Shown: one piece after another, positions 27,601 to 36,496 of the stretch
Numbering within the stretch: the stretch's first letter is position 1
Layout: each line of letters starts with the position of its first letter
Assembly (NCBI RefSeq): GCF_914271435.1
Contig: NZ_CAJZAI010000005.1
Location: forward strand, 280,211-344,210
Source of the DNA: Cupriavidus laharis
GTDB taxonomy: Bacteria; Pseudomonadota; Gammaproteobacteria; Burkholderiales; Burkholderiaceae
Length of the DNA stretch: 64,000 nt
Direction of reading: 5' to 3'
Notes under the pieces: model-generated
Database searches by the model: none
Told to the model about the DNA's origin: nothing
The model's input: only the letters and a program-made list of their open reading frames with translations
Translations under genes and position numbers: made by a program

Positions 27601-28217
27601 TAGCGGCTCATGGCCCAGCCGTGCAGGCCGTAGTCCAGGTATTCCTGAACGTTCGACGGATACAGCACCGGCAGCCCGCAGGCCTTGAAGATGTGCTCCG
27701 ACTGGTGCGCAAGCGTCGACGACTTGGCGGAGTGGTCGTCACCCGCCAGCACCAGCACGCCGCCGTGGGGCGACGAGCCGGCCGAGTTGGCGTGCTTGAA
27801 GACGTCGCCCGTGCGGTCCACACCCGGCCCCTTGCCGTACCACATGCCGAACACGCCATCGAACTTCGCATCCGGGTACATATTGACCTGCTGCGAGCCC
27901 CATACCGACGTAGCGGCAAGGTCTTCGTTCAGGCCGGCCTGGAACACGATGTTGTGCGCGGCGAGATGCTTCTTGGCTTTCCACAGCGACAGGTCCAGCG
28001 CACCCAGCGGCGACCCGCGATAGCCGGAAATGAACCCGGCCGTGCTCAGGCCGGCGGCGCGGTCACGCTCCTGCTGCAGCATCGGCAGGCGTACCAGCGC
28101 CTGCGTGCCGCTGATATAGATGCGCCCACGCTCCAGCGTGTACTTGTCGTCGAGGGAAACGTTAGCGAGCGCGCGGCGGATGGCGTCGCTGACCGGAGTG
28201 GTCAGGGGGGCATTCAT
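24621..28217 (-). CDS. fused indolepyruvate/arylpyruvate ferredoxin oxidoreductase
   Basis: A 1198 aa thiamine-diphosphate enzyme that oxidatively decarboxylates arylpyruvates to aryl-CoA. In order: pyrimidine-binding and TPP domains (about 1-600, with CSGCPHNTSTNVPDGSRALAGIGCHYM and DGTYFHSGLLAIRAS), a ferredoxin-type region with cysteine clusters (CEGCGDCSVKSNC and CNKDFSCVNGFC), the gamma-type domain (GVGGTGVVTIGGLLGMAAH), and a C-terminal region to 1198. The family usually has IorA and IorB as separate proteins; the single-chain form is common in Proteobacteria. The ATG is preceded by AGAGGAG. Phenylpyruvate would give phenylacetyl-CoA, the substrate of the PaaABCDE encoded at 50749-54623. 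Confidence 0.88.
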   Translation of the reverse strand: MNAPLTTPVSDAIRRALANVSLDDKYTLERGRIYISGTQALVRLPMLQQERDRAAGLSTAGFISGYRGSPLGALDLSLWKAKKHLAAHNIVFQAGLNEDLAATSVWGSQQVNMYPDAKFDGVFGMWYGKGPGVDRTGDVFKHANSAGSSPHGGVLVLAGDDHSAKSSTLAHQSEHIFKACGLPVLYPSNVQEYLDYGLHGWAMSRYSGLWVAMKCVTDVVESSASVELDPHRVQIVIPDDFALPPGGLNIRWPDPPLEQEARLLDYKWYAGLAYVRANKIDRIEIDSPHARFGIMTGGKAYLDTRQALSDLGLDNAMCAQIGIRLYKVGCVWPLEAHGARAFAEGLQEILVVEEKRQIMEYALKEELYNWRDDVRPKVYGKFDEKDNAGGEWSIPQNNWLLPAHYELSPAIIAKAIATRLDKFDLPVDVRARIAARLAIIEAKEKALATPRVTAERKPWFCSGCPHNTSTNVPDGSRALAGIGCHYMTVWMDRNTSTFSQMGGEGVAWIGQAPFAGDKHVFANLGDGTYFHSGLLAIRASISAGVNITYKILYNDAVAMTGGQPVDGQLSVQDIAWQVHAEGAKKIVIVTDQPEKYNAAIKLPEGITVHHRDQLDTIQRELREVPGCTILIYDQTCATEKRRRRKRGTMEDPQRRAFINDAVCEGCGDCSVKSNCLSVEPLETEFGTKRQINQSSCNKDFSCVNGFCPSFVTAEGAQVRKPEQHGVAMDSLPALPEPALPEIRRAYGILVTGVGGTGVVTIGGLLGMAAHLENKGVTVLDMAGLAQKGGAVLSHVQLATRPEDLHATRIAMGEADLIIGCDAIVSANDEVISKTQSGRTRAVVNTSQTPTAEFIKNPKWQFPGLSAEQDIRNAVGQQCDFINASGLAVALLGDAIYTNPLVLGYAWQKGWIPLTLQALERAIELNGVAVEKNKAAFDWGRHMAHDPEHVLSLTGGKLKTSAEGAEVVKLPTSSGALLEKLIARRVEHLTAYQDAAYARTYREAVDRVRAVESALAGSGNPLPLTEAAARNLAKLMAYKDEYEVARLYTDPAFLDKLRAQFEGEPGKDYQLNFWLAPPMTAKRDDKGHLVKRKFGPSTMTLFRVLAKMKGLRGGMFDVFGRTEERRTERALIGEYRKLLDELTAGLNAANHDTAVALANLPDDIRGFGHVKENNLKAVRARWAKLLEQFRHPETAQRAA

Positions 28218-28564
28218 AGGTGCTCCTCTTTGGGGTGTGTTGTCGGGATCACCGACTCCTACTTTCATGGGGCGACCGTCCTGAGCCTCTTGTGAAGGCA
28301 TTGGGCGGTCGTGTCTCTGCGCGGCATGGTAGCACCGCTGAAAATGCCGCGGCACCTTGCAGCGCAGCAAAATCCGCACCCGGCCGGACCGGAGTTTCCC
28401 GTATGGACAGGGCTTCGCGTGTACACTGCGATGCATCCAACGCGCCGCCCGCATGCACTACGATGTGGCCCAAGGCGCCCCTGCCACGGACCGGCGCGCG
28501 CCGGTCCGGTGCAACCTTCACCCGGCAACATGGCCGGGAATCTCTCCTCCGAGCAGGACCGAAC
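28218..28564. promoter_or_regulatory. divergent intergenic region with a 22-bp perfect palindrome
   Basis: This 347-bp gap separates the oxidoreductase and NYN genes and must hold both promoters; no consensus -35/-10 is obvious. It contains a perfect 22-bp GC-rich palindrome at 28487-28508, about 56 nt before the NYN start codon, and a related CCGGCCGGACCGG block near 28380. As RNA it would form a strong hairpin in the 5' leader. Confidence 0.5.
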
Positions 28565-29821
28565 ATGACCAATTCCCCCCGCCAGGGCACCGCAACCCTG
28601 GCCGTGCTGATCGACGCCGACAACGCGGCGCCCGCCATCATCGAAGGCCTGCTGGCCGAAGTCGCCAAGTATGGCGTCGCCGCCGTCAAGCGCATCTACG
28701 GCGACTGGACCAAGCCCAACCTGTCGGGCTGGAAGGAGTGCCTGCTGTCGCACTCGATCCAGCCGATCCAGCAGTTCCGCTACACGGTCGGCAAGAACGC
28801 CACCGACAGCGCGATGATCATCGACGCGATGGACCTGCTGTACACCGAGCGCTTCGACGGCTTCTGCCTGGTGTCGAGCGACAGCGACTTCACCCGACTG
28901 GCGTCCCGCATCCGCGAACAGGGGTTGATCGTCTATGGCTTCGGCGAACGCAAGACGCCCAAGCCCTTCGTCACCGCCTGCGACAAGTTCATCTATTCCG
29001 ACGTGCTGCGCGCCGAGGCCGAGGTGGACGAGGCCGCCACACCGCCGCGCCGCCGCAGCAGCGGCGAACTGCGCCAGGATTCGCGCCTGGTACGGCTGCT
29101 GCAGAGCGCGTCGCAGGCCGTGTCAGATGAAGACGGCTGGTCGACGCTCGGCGGCATGGGCAACCACATCGCCAAGCAGGCGCCGGAGTTCGATTCGCGC
29201 AACTATGGCTATGGCAAGCTTTCGGAACTGGTGGTTGCCACGGGCCTGTTCGAGGTCGAGACGCGCAACGGCGGCAACAACAAGACCATCTGGGTGCGGT
29301 TGAAGAAGCGGGGCAAGGGTGGACAGGAGGGGGATGGCCGCCATGCTGGCGGGCAGCGTCAGCCTGAGAAACCGCAAGCGCAACCGGTGCCGCAGCCGGA
29401 AAGCCGCCGAGCGGTGGCGCCGCCTGAAGTCGTGGCCGTGCCGGTTCCCGCGCCGGAACCGGTGCCGACCCGCGAGCCTGTCGAGGTTCCTGTTGCTTCG
29501 GAACCCGTACCTGAACCTGCGCCTGTACCGGAAGTTGAAGCCCCGGAAGTGGTGGCGGCCGATGTCATCGCGGAAGAGCCGCCTGCGCCTGCTCCGGCGC
29601 CAAAGAAGCCGGCTCGCAAGCGCGCGCCGCGTCGGCCTGAAGTCGCGCTTAGCGAAACGCCCTGGCCGATCGATCAATCTGTGTTCGCTGCGCCCGGCGA
29701 TACGGTGCTGACAGCGCAGGTGCAGGAGGCGTTTGAAGGGTTTGCTGATGCGCCGGTGCCGGATGCTGCCGTGGAAGCGGAAAAGCCGGCCAGGAAGCCG
29801 CGGCGCAAGGCCAAGAGCTAA
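28565..29821 (+). CDS. NYN-domain ribonuclease-like protein with LOTUS domain
   Basis: A 418 aa protein. The NYN (PIN-like) domain spans about 10-150: LAVLIDADNAAPAII with Asp17 and Asp19, then ATDSAMIIDAMDLLYTERFDGFCLVSSDSDF carries further acidic catalytic residues. Residues about 160-250 form an OST-HTH/LOTUS RNA-binding domain (RLVRLLQSASQAVSDEDGWSTLGGMGNHI). The rest (260-418) is a low-complexity Pro/Glu/Ala-rich tail ending in a basic KPARKPRRKAKS. The combination suggests an RNA-binding endonuclease. It has an upstream palindrome (28487-28508) and no close neighbour on its strand. Confidence 0.85.
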   Translation: MTNSPRQGTATLAVLIDADNAAPAIIEGLLAEVAKYGVAAVKRIYGDWTKPNLSGWKECLLSHSIQPIQQFRYTVGKNATDSAMIIDAMDLLYTERFDGFCLVSSDSDFTRLASRIREQGLIVYGFGERKTPKPFVTACDKFIYSDVLRAEAEVDEAATPPRRRSSGELRQDSRLVRLLQSASQAVSDEDGWSTLGGMGNHIAKQAPEFDSRNYGYGKLSELVVATGLFEVETRNGGNNKTIWVRLKKRGKGGQEGDGRHAGGQRQPEKPQAQPVPQPESRRAVAPPEVVAVPVPAPEPVPTREPVEVPVASEPVPEPAPVPEVEAPEVVAADVIAEEPPAPAPAPKKPARKRAPRRPEVALSETPWPIDQSVFAAPGDTVLTAQVQEAFEGFADAPVPDAAVEAEKPARKPRRKAKS

Positions 29822-29872
29822 GGGTCTTCGGGAACCGGGCGGCTGCCGTGCCTGGCAGGCGCCCGGTTCACC

Positions 29873-31090
29873 CTATCTCACCAGCTGGTTGATCTCGATG
29901 ATCGGCATCAGCACTGCCAGCACGATCAGCAGCACCACGACGCCCATCGTCAGGATCAGCAACGGCTCGAGCAGGCTGGTGAGGAACAGCGTCCGCCGTT
30001 CCAGTTCCTGCGCTTCACCCTGTGCGGCGCGGTCGAGCATCACCGGAAGATTGCCGGTCGCCTCGCCAGAGCGAATCAGATGCACGAGCACCGGCGGAAA
30101 CTGGTTCTGCGCGGCCAGAGCCCGCGCCAGCGAGGCACCCTCGCGCACGCGCGTGGTCGCATCCTCCACATTGGCCCGCAGCGCCTCATTGGTCAGCGTC
30201 TCACCCGCCGCCTGCAGGCTGCGCAGGATCGGCACGCCGGCCGACACAAGAATCGCCAGTGTGCCGGCAAAGCGCGCGGTGTTGTAGCCACGGGTCAGCT
30301 TGCCGATCAGCGGTGCCGTCAGCAGCCAGCGGTGCCACTCCAGCCGTACAGCGGGCTGCTTCAGCAGGCTGCGCACGATCATGGCGATCACAGCGATCAC
30401 CGCAAGCGCCGCCCACCACCAGTTCCGCACGAAATCCGACAGCGCCAGCATGATGATCGTCAGCATCGGCAGCTTCTGCTTGGTGTTGGCGAATACGCTG
30501 ACCACCTGCGGCACGACGTACGACAGCAGGAAGATGACGATCGCGAACGCCACCACCGTGACGATTGCCGGGTAGGTGAAGGCCAGGCGGATCTTCGAGG
30601 AGAGCGCGTTGCGCGACTCGATATAACCGGCCAGCCGTTCCAGCACCAGCCCAAGGTGGCCGGAATGCTCGCCGGCGGAAACCAGCGCACGGTAGATATC
30701 GGGGAAATCGCGCGGATGCTGCGCCAGTGCCACCGAGAGCGCGCTGCCGCCCATCACCTCGGCGCGGATGCCGGCCAGCAGTTCGTGCACATAGGGGCGC
30801 TCGGCCTGGTCGGCCAGTGCGCCCAGCGCTTCGTCCAGTGGCAGACCCGACACAATCAGGCTGGCGAGCTGGCGTGTGAACAGCGCCTGTTCCTGCGTGG
30901 ACAGCCGGCGCGTGAACAGCTGCGTGCCGCTGCGCGGCGCCTGCCCGGCTCCGGCGAGCGGGTCGACCGTCAGCGGTGTCAGCCCGCGTGCGCGCAGTTG
31001 CGTGCGTGCCTGCCGCGGGCTGTCGGCCTCGATGACGCCGCGGTCGGTCTTGCCCAGGGCGTCGGCGGCTTCGTAACGGAAGGCGGGCAT
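29873..31090 (-). CDS. gspF: GspF, type II secretion inner-membrane platform
   Basis: A 405 aa polytopic protein that anchors the assembly ATPase in the inner membrane. It has the two duplicated GspF domains (about 65-195 and 270-395), each opening with a FxRxLxxLxxxGxPL-type motif: FTRQLASLIVSGLPLDEAL and FAGTLAILVSAGVPILRSL. Three membrane segments follow. It is the last gene of the minus-strand gsp operon, 12 nt after gspE. Confidence 0.94.
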   Translation of the reverse strand: MPAFRYEAADALGKTDRGVIEADSPRQARTQLRARGLTPLTVDPLAGAGQAPRSGTQLFTRRLSTQEQALFTRQLASLIVSGLPLDEALGALADQAERPYVHELLAGIRAEVMGGSALSVALAQHPRDFPDIYRALVSAGEHSGHLGLVLERLAGYIESRNALSSKIRLAFTYPAIVTVVAFAIVIFLLSYVVPQVVSVFANTKQKLPMLTIIMLALSDFVRNWWWAALAVIAVIAMIVRSLLKQPAVRLEWHRWLLTAPLIGKLTRGYNTARFAGTLAILVSAGVPILRSLQAAGETLTNEALRANVEDATTRVREGASLARALAAQNQFPPVLVHLIRSGEATGNLPVMLDRAAQGEAQELERRTLFLTSLLEPLLILTMGVVVLLIVLAVLMPIIEINQLVR

Positions 31091-31102
31091 GGCGGCGTTC
31101 CG

Positions 31103-32629
31103 TCAGTCGCGCGTGACGCGCAGCACTTCTTCGAGCGACGTGGCGCCGCCGTCGATCCAGCGCTGCGCATCGCCGCGCATGGTCTGCATGCCGTGCGCCA
31201 GCGCAACTTGCTTGATCTCGGATTCGGGCTGCTGGCGGTGGATCATGGTGCGGATCTCGTCATCCACGGTCAGCAGTTCGTACACGCCCATGCGGCCCTG
31301 GTAGCCCGAGTTCCCGCACTTGTCGCAGCCCGCCGCATGCCAGACGTGCTGCAGCGGCTTGCCTTGCGCATGCAGGGTTTCCGTCTCGCCGGCAGTGACT
31401 TCGATGACTTCCTCGCGCTTGCAATGCGGGCACAGCCGGCGTACCAGCCGCTGCGCGAGCACACCCAGCAGCGATGACGACAGCAGGAACGGTTCGATGC
31501 CCATGTCCACCAGCCGCGTGATCGCCGAGGCAGAATCATTGGTGTGCAGCGTGGCCAGCACCAAGTGGCCAGTGAGCGACGCCTGCACCGCGATCTGCGC
31601 GGTCTCCAGGTCGCGGATCTCGCCGATCATCACCACGTCCGGATCCTGGCGCAGGATCGCGCGCAGGGCCTTGGCAAACGTCATGTCGATGCGCGCGTTG
31701 ACCTGGGTCTGGCCGATGCCGTCCAGGTCGTACTCGATCGGGTCTTCCACCGTCATGATGTTGGTGGTGCGCGCGTCCAGCCGCGACAGCGCTGCGTACA
31801 GCGTGGTGGTCTTGCCCGAGCCGGTCGGGCCGGTGACCAGCACGATGCCGTGCGGCTGGCGGATCAGGTCGTCGAAGCCGGCCAGCGTCCGCGGCGACAT
31901 GCCGAGCCTGGCCAGGTCGAGGCGGCCCGCTTCCTTGTCGAGCAGGCGCAGCACCGCGCGCTCGCCGTGACCGGTGGGCAGCGTGGAAACGCGCACGTCC
32001 ACCGGCCGCCCGCCCACGCGCAGCGTGATGCGGCCGTCCTGCGGCAGGCGCTTCTCGGCAATGTCGAGCTGCGCCATGATCTTGATGCGCGAGATCAGCG
32101 CGCCGTGCAGCGCCTTCTTCGGCCGCACCACGTCGCGCAGCGTGCCGTCCACGCGAAAGCGCACCACCGATGCCGACTCGAACGGTTCGATGTGGATATC
32201 CGAAGCGCCTTCGCGCGCAGCCTGCGTGAGCAGTGCGTTGATCATGCGGATGATCGGCGCGTCGTCTTCCGATTCGAGCAGGTCTTCCACCGCAGGAATG
32301 TCCTGCATCAGGCGCGACAGGTCGACTTCGCCTTCCACTTCGCCCACCACCTGCGCGGCGCTGCCGTCCTGGCGGTTGTAGGCATCGGACATGGCGCGTT
32401 CCAGCGCATCGGGCTCCAGCACACGCAGGCGCAGGGCGCCGTGCACACGCGCCACTTCAGCGAGCGCCGCGGGCGACGTGGCGCGGCTGACCCAGACCTC
32501 GAGGCCATCCGCGCGCTGGTGCGCGATCAGCAGCGGCGCTTCGCGCGCAAAGCTGTACGGGACCAGTCGCGCCGCCATCGGCGACGGCGGCTCCTGGGTG
32601 TCGGAGGCGGCTTGGACTTCGCTTGCCAT
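31103..32629 (-). CDS. gspE: GspE, type II secretion ATPase
   Basis: A 508 aa cytoplasmic ATPase driving pseudopilus assembly. Walker A GPTGSGKTT is at 267-275, the Asp box is MTVEDPIEYDLDGIGQTQVN, Walker B-type IGEIRDLETAQIA follows, and the zinc cysteines LCPHCKREE and CDKCGNSG lie near 415-465. The N-terminal 150 residues bind GspL. It lies between gspD (8-nt gap) and gspF. Confidence 0.95.
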   Translation of the reverse strand: MASEVQAASDTQEPPSPMAARLVPYSFAREAPLLIAHQRADGLEVWVSRATSPAALAEVARVHGALRLRVLEPDALERAMSDAYNRQDGSAAQVVGEVEGEVDLSRLMQDIPAVEDLLESEDDAPIIRMINALLTQAAREGASDIHIEPFESASVVRFRVDGTLRDVVRPKKALHGALISRIKIMAQLDIAEKRLPQDGRITLRVGGRPVDVRVSTLPTGHGERAVLRLLDKEAGRLDLARLGMSPRTLAGFDDLIRQPHGIVLVTGPTGSGKTTTLYAALSRLDARTTNIMTVEDPIEYDLDGIGQTQVNARIDMTFAKALRAILRQDPDVVMIGEIRDLETAQIAVQASLTGHLVLATLHTNDSASAITRLVDMGIEPFLLSSSLLGVLAQRLVRRLCPHCKREEVIEVTAGETETLHAQGKPLQHVWHAAGCDKCGNSGYQGRMGVYELLTVDDEIRTMIHRQQPESEIKQVALAHGMQTMRGDAQRWIDGGATSLEEVLRVTRD

Positions 32630-32637
32630 GGCGTGGC

Positions 32638-35034
32638 TCAGTTGCGGCTGCCGGTGTCCGGCGATGCCGTGCCCGAAAGCGTGCCGGCTTCGCCCCGCTG
32701 CGTCAGCGGTTGTGGCACGGGCTGCGGGGCCGGTGCCGTCTGCGGCACGGACTGCGGCAGGGGCAGCGGGCCCTGCACCGGGCCGGTACTGCGCGGGTCG
32801 ACAAACGGCGTGGTTGGCGCATCGGCGGGCGGCAGCACCGGCGTGTTGGTGTCGCGCACCATGATGTTAGGCGAGACGAAGCCGGTCTGCTGGGCGCGCA
32901 TGTAGTCGTAGCGGTCCTGCGTCAGGCGGTCGGTGGCGCCGGCCGTGCGCATCACATACGGTCGCAGGAACACCAGCAGGTTGGTCTTGGAGCGGTTCTT
33001 GTTCTCGTAGCGGAACAGGCCGCCGATCAGCGGGATGTCGCCCAGCAGCGGCACCTTCTGCACCCCGTCGCCATAGGAATCCTCGATGAGCCCCCCCAGC
33101 ACGATGATCTGGCCGTCGTCGACCAGTACATTGGTTTCGATCGAGCGCACATTAGTGGTCGGGCCCTGGATCAGGTTGGCCGTGGCCTGTACCACCGACG
33201 ACGATTCCTGGAAGATCTGCATCTTGACCAGGCCACCGTCGGTGATCTGCGGCCTGACCCGCAGCGTGATGCCGACGTCCTTGCGGTCGAAGGTCTGGAA
33301 CGGGGTGACCGACGCGGCGCCGCCGGTCTGGGCATAGGAGCCGGTCGTGATCGGGATGTTCTGGCCGATCAGGATCTTGGCTTCCTCGTTTTCCAGCGTA
33401 ATCAGGTTCGGCGTGGACAGCAGGTTGACGCTGCCGTTGGTGCCCAGCGCGCGCAGCAGCGCGCCGAGGCCCAGCGCCTTGTTCACCACGCCCAGGTTCA
33501 GGCCGCCCACGTCCGGCACCAGCTGCTGCGCGGCGACGATTCCGGCGTTGCGGTTGCTGTCGAAGAGCGCGCCCGCCAGCGACAGGTTCAGGATGTTCTG
33601 CCCGCCCGTGCCGAAGTTGGTGCCCGCGAAGACGTTGTTGTTACCGCTGCTCGAACTGATCAGTCCCTGCCACTGGATGCCGAGCTGGCTGGCCTGCGTG
33701 GAGGTCACTTCCACGATCATCGACTCGATGTAGACCTGCGCGCGGCGCGCGTCGAGATCGTCGATCACGCCGCGCAGGTTGCGATACACCGGTTCGCTGG
33801 CCGTGATGATCAGCGCGTTGGTGGACGGATCGGCCTGAATGATGCCGCCCGTGGTCGGTTGCGTGTTCGGGTTGAACGACGCCGCGAATGCGGAATTGCC
33901 ATAGGCGCCACCGCCCGAGCCCGACCCGCTGGTGCCGGTGGAGCGCATGCCGGCCTGGCTGGTGGTGCCCCCTGTGTACTGGCCGCTGGTCGGCGCCGAA
34001 ATATTGGTCAGGCCACCGGCCGCTGCCGAGCCGGCTGCGCCGGGCTGCGTGCTCGTGGCAAAGCTGCTGTCCGCCGCGACGATCGCGCGCAGGGTCGCGG
34101 CCAGCTTGACCGCGTCGGCGTTCTTGAGCGGCACGACCCAGATATTTCCGGGGCGCGCGTAAGGCTGGTCGAGCTTTTCGATGAGCTGGCGCGCCTGCTG
34201 CAGGCGTGCGCGGCTCGACGCGCGAATCATCAGCGAGTTGCTGCGCGGCTCGGCCACCACCGTCGTGCGCAGCGTACTGTCGACGGCCGCGCCGCCGCCC
34301 GCGCCGGATGTGGCCGATGCGGGGTCGAGCAGCTTCTGCAGCACCTGCGCCGTGTCGCTGGCGATGGCGTTCTTCAGCGGCACCAATTCGACTTCGCCCG
34401 AGGCCGGCGCATCGATGGCAGCGATGATGCGGCCGAGACGGCGCAGGTTCTCGGCATAGTCCGTGATCACCAGCGTGTTGTTGGCCGGATAGGCGGTGAT
34501 CGTGTTGTTGGGCGCGATCATCGGCCGCAGCACCGGCACCAGGTTGTTGGCCGACTCGTAGTTCAGCCGGAACACCTGCGTCACCACCTGATCGCCGCGG
34601 CCGGCCCCGCCGCCGACCACGATCGGCGACCCTTGGAGCTTGGCGTCCGCTTCGGGCACGACTTTGGTGAAGCCATTGCTTTCCACCATCGCGTAGCCCT
34701 GCATGCGCAGCACCGAACCGAGCGTTTCGAGCGCCTGTGCACGCGAAACCGGCTGCTCGGTGACAAGGTTCACGGTGCCCTTGACGCGCGGATCGATCAC
34801 GAAGTTCTTGCCCGTGGCCTGACCCACGGCCTTGACGACGGAATCGAGGTCGGCGTTGACGAAGTTCAGCACCACCTGGTCCCGGTTGCGCGGCGTGATG
34901 TCCGGCGGCGTGCCGGGGCCGGCAGGCTGCTGCGCCCACAGCGGCGCCGGCGCGAGCAGCGAAAGGCCGCACAGCAGGACCACGGCACGGGCGCTGGCGG
35001 TATGGAAGAAGGGTCGGGTGGCTTCGGTTTTCAT
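32638..35034 (-). CDS. gspD: GspD, type II secretion outer-membrane secretin
   Basis: A 798 aa secretin. Signal peptide (VVLLCGLSLLAPAPLWAQ), N0-N3 domains (about 40-400), with an expanded glycine/serine-rich loop near 330-400, and the secretin pore core (about 420-690: VEVTSTQASQLGIQWQG, LLSTPNLITLENEEAKILIGQNIP, VPLLGDIPLIGGLF). A Pro/Gln-rich tail (720-798) follows and may bind a pilotin. ATG 35034 was chosen because it opens the signal peptide; the ORF otherwise extends into gspN. Confidence 0.95.
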   Translation of the reverse strand: MKTEATRPFFHTASARAVVLLCGLSLLAPAPLWAQQPAGPGTPPDITPRNRDQVVLNFVNADLDSVVKAVGQATGKNFVIDPRVKGTVNLVTEQPVSRAQALETLGSVLRMQGYAMVESNGFTKVVPEADAKLQGSPIVVGGGAGRGDQVVTQVFRLNYESANNLVPVLRPMIAPNNTITAYPANNTLVITDYAENLRRLGRIIAAIDAPASGEVELVPLKNAIASDTAQVLQKLLDPASATSGAGGGAAVDSTLRTTVVAEPRSNSLMIRASSRARLQQARQLIEKLDQPYARPGNIWVVPLKNADAVKLAATLRAIVAADSSFATSTQPGAAGSAAAGGLTNISAPTSGQYTGGTTSQAGMRSTGTSGSGSGGGAYGNSAFAASFNPNTQPTTGGIIQADPSTNALIITASEPVYRNLRGVIDDLDARRAQVYIESMIVEVTSTQASQLGIQWQGLISSSSGNNNVFAGTNFGTGGQNILNLSLAGALFDSNRNAGIVAAQQLVPDVGGLNLGVVNKALGLGALLRALGTNGSVNLLSTPNLITLENEEAKILIGQNIPITTGSYAQTGGAASVTPFQTFDRKDVGITLRVRPQITDGGLVKMQIFQESSSVVQATANLIQGPTTNVRSIETNVLVDDGQIIVLGGLIEDSYGDGVQKVPLLGDIPLIGGLFRYENKNRSKTNLLVFLRPYVMRTAGATDRLTQDRYDYMRAQQTGFVSPNIMVRDTNTPVLPPADAPTTPFVDPRSTGPVQGPLPLPQSVPQTAPAPQPVPQPLTQRGEAGTLSGTASPDTGSRN

Positions 35035-35069
35035 ATTTGGTTCCGGTCGGCTCCTGGCGCTGCCTGGCA

Positions 35070-35876
35070 TCAGAAGCGCAGCCTTGTCACATTGTTCTCT
35101 CGTCGTCCCAGCAGGCTCAGCAGGCTGACCAGCTGCGTGGCGGCATCGGGCTCGGCATGGGCCGTGCCTTCGAAGCGTGCTTGCCGGCCCAGTGTGCCGC
35201 TGCCATCAAGGTGCAGCGGCCCGGCGATGGTGCTCAGCGCGAGCTTGCCATCGGCGCCGTTCCAGTCGATCTCGGCGCGGTAGCTGCCCAGCGGACGCAG
35301 TCGGCTCACCGCCGACGACACCTGTTCGATGCGCAGCGTGATGTGCCCGTACAGCAGCCCGCCCGCGAACTTGCCCTGCAGCGCGGACCAGTCCACGCGC
35401 ATCAGGCCATCCGGGCGCAGCGTGTTGAACGGCGCGCCCACGCCTTCCAGCAGCGCAGCCGGCAGTCGAATGGCGCCGGCCTGCGCGGTCCAGCCGCGCG
35501 GGTTGACGGTCAGTCCGACCGGCGCCGGCATTGCCTCGGTATGCGTCAGCACCATGCGCGCGGTGCCGGTCAGCAGTGGCCAGAAGGCCAGCGACCATTG
35601 CAGCCGGCCCGGCAGCACCGTCGCGGTCTGGCTGCCCGCGCCTGCCGACAGCGCCAGCGTGGCGCTGCCGTGCCACAGCGAGCCCGAGGCGTCGGCCAGC
35701 AGCACGCGGCGCTGGGTGCGGGCCGCTACGGTATCGGCAATCCAGGCGGCCGGCAGCATGGCCAGCACGGTGATGCCGGTGGTGGCCAGGCCAAGCATCA
35801 GCCAGCCGGCGCGGCGCCAGCCAGCCGGGCGGCGCAGCTTGCGCCGGGGCAGCCGCAGCGACTCCAGGCGTACCAT
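35070..35876 (-). CDS. gspN: GspN, type II secretion accessory protein
   Basis: A 268 aa bitopic protein with an N-terminal membrane helix (LMLGLATTGITVLAMLPAAWIADTVA) and a periplasmic domain with GSLWHGSATL and GLLYGHITLRIEQV. GspN is present in some systems only and its role is unclear; it is not essential in several species. Overlaps gspM by one nucleotide (TGATG). Confidence 0.85.
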   Translation of the reverse strand: MVRLESLRLPRRKLRRPAGWRRAGWLMLGLATTGITVLAMLPAAWIADTVAARTQRRVLLADASGSLWHGSATLALSAGAGSQTATVLPGRLQWSLAFWPLLTGTARMVLTHTEAMPAPVGLTVNPRGWTAQAGAIRLPAALLEGVGAPFNTLRPDGLMRVDWSALQGKFAGGLLYGHITLRIEQVSSAVSRLRPLGSYRAEIDWNGADGKLALSTIAGPLHLDGSGTLGRQARFEGTAHAEPDAATQLVSLLSLLGRRENNVTRLRF

Positions 35877-36496
35877 CAGCTGCGGCCGCCCGGACCCTGC
35901 AGGGTCGCGCTGACATTGACCAGCGCAGTGGCGCCGACGTAGACGACGCGCGCATCCGTGACCTTCAGGCGCTGCTGCTGGTGTACGTCCTGCAGCCAGC
36001 CGGCCACTGCGCCAAACGGCGCCTTGTCGAGCTGCACCTGAACGCTGTTGTCGGCGCCGGCCGCCAGCCGTGTCGCCTTGAGGCCGTATTTGCCGAGGCT
36101 GTCCTGCAAGGCTTGCGTGAGGGCATCGCCGCGCAACGCGGGCGCGGGGCTCGCGTTCAGGCCGCGGGCCTCCTGCGCCAGGCTTTCCATTTCCGCGAGG
36201 TTGGCGCGCATCGCCGGCAGGCTGCGCGACAGTCGCGCACGGCCATCAGCGGCGGGCTCCCACAGCACGGTGTAGACCAGTACCAATCCCAGTACCGCGG
36301 CACCGGCCGCGAGGATGGCCTGCTCGCGCGGGTTGCGCGCGGACCAGAACGCGTCGAACTGGTCACGCCAGGCCTGTGGCAGGCGCGGTTTCATGCGCGC
36401 GACCCATGCACGGGCCGGCGTGCGCCCCGGCGTCGCGGGGGCCTGCGACGTCTGGGGGCGGGGGGTGTCTTTGCTCGGGCTCATGGTTCGGTTCAC
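35876..36496 (-). CDS. gspM: GspM, type II secretion inner-membrane protein
   Basis: A 206 aa bitopic protein with one membrane helix (EQAILAAGAAVLGLVLVYTVLW, about 60-80) and a periplasmic ferredoxin-like domain. GspM binds GspL in the platform. The GTG start at 36496 overlaps the gspL stop by 4 nt (GTGA); an ATG 12 nt later is the alternative. The N-terminus is proline-rich. Confidence 0.88.
   Translation of the reverse strand: MNRTMSPSKDTPRPQTSQAPATPGRTPARAWVARMKPRLPQAWRDQFDAFWSARNPREQAILAAGAAVLGLVLVYTVLWEPAADGRARLSRSLPAMRANLAEMESLAQEARGLNASPAPALRGDALTQALQDSLGKYGLKATRLAAGADNSVQVQLDKAPFGAVAGWLQDVHQQQRLKVTDARVVYVGATALVNVSATLQGPGGRS

Noticed and set aside
32623..35283. An 886-codon plus-strand frame
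   Set aside because: Antisense to gspD, with no recognisable domain and biased composition.
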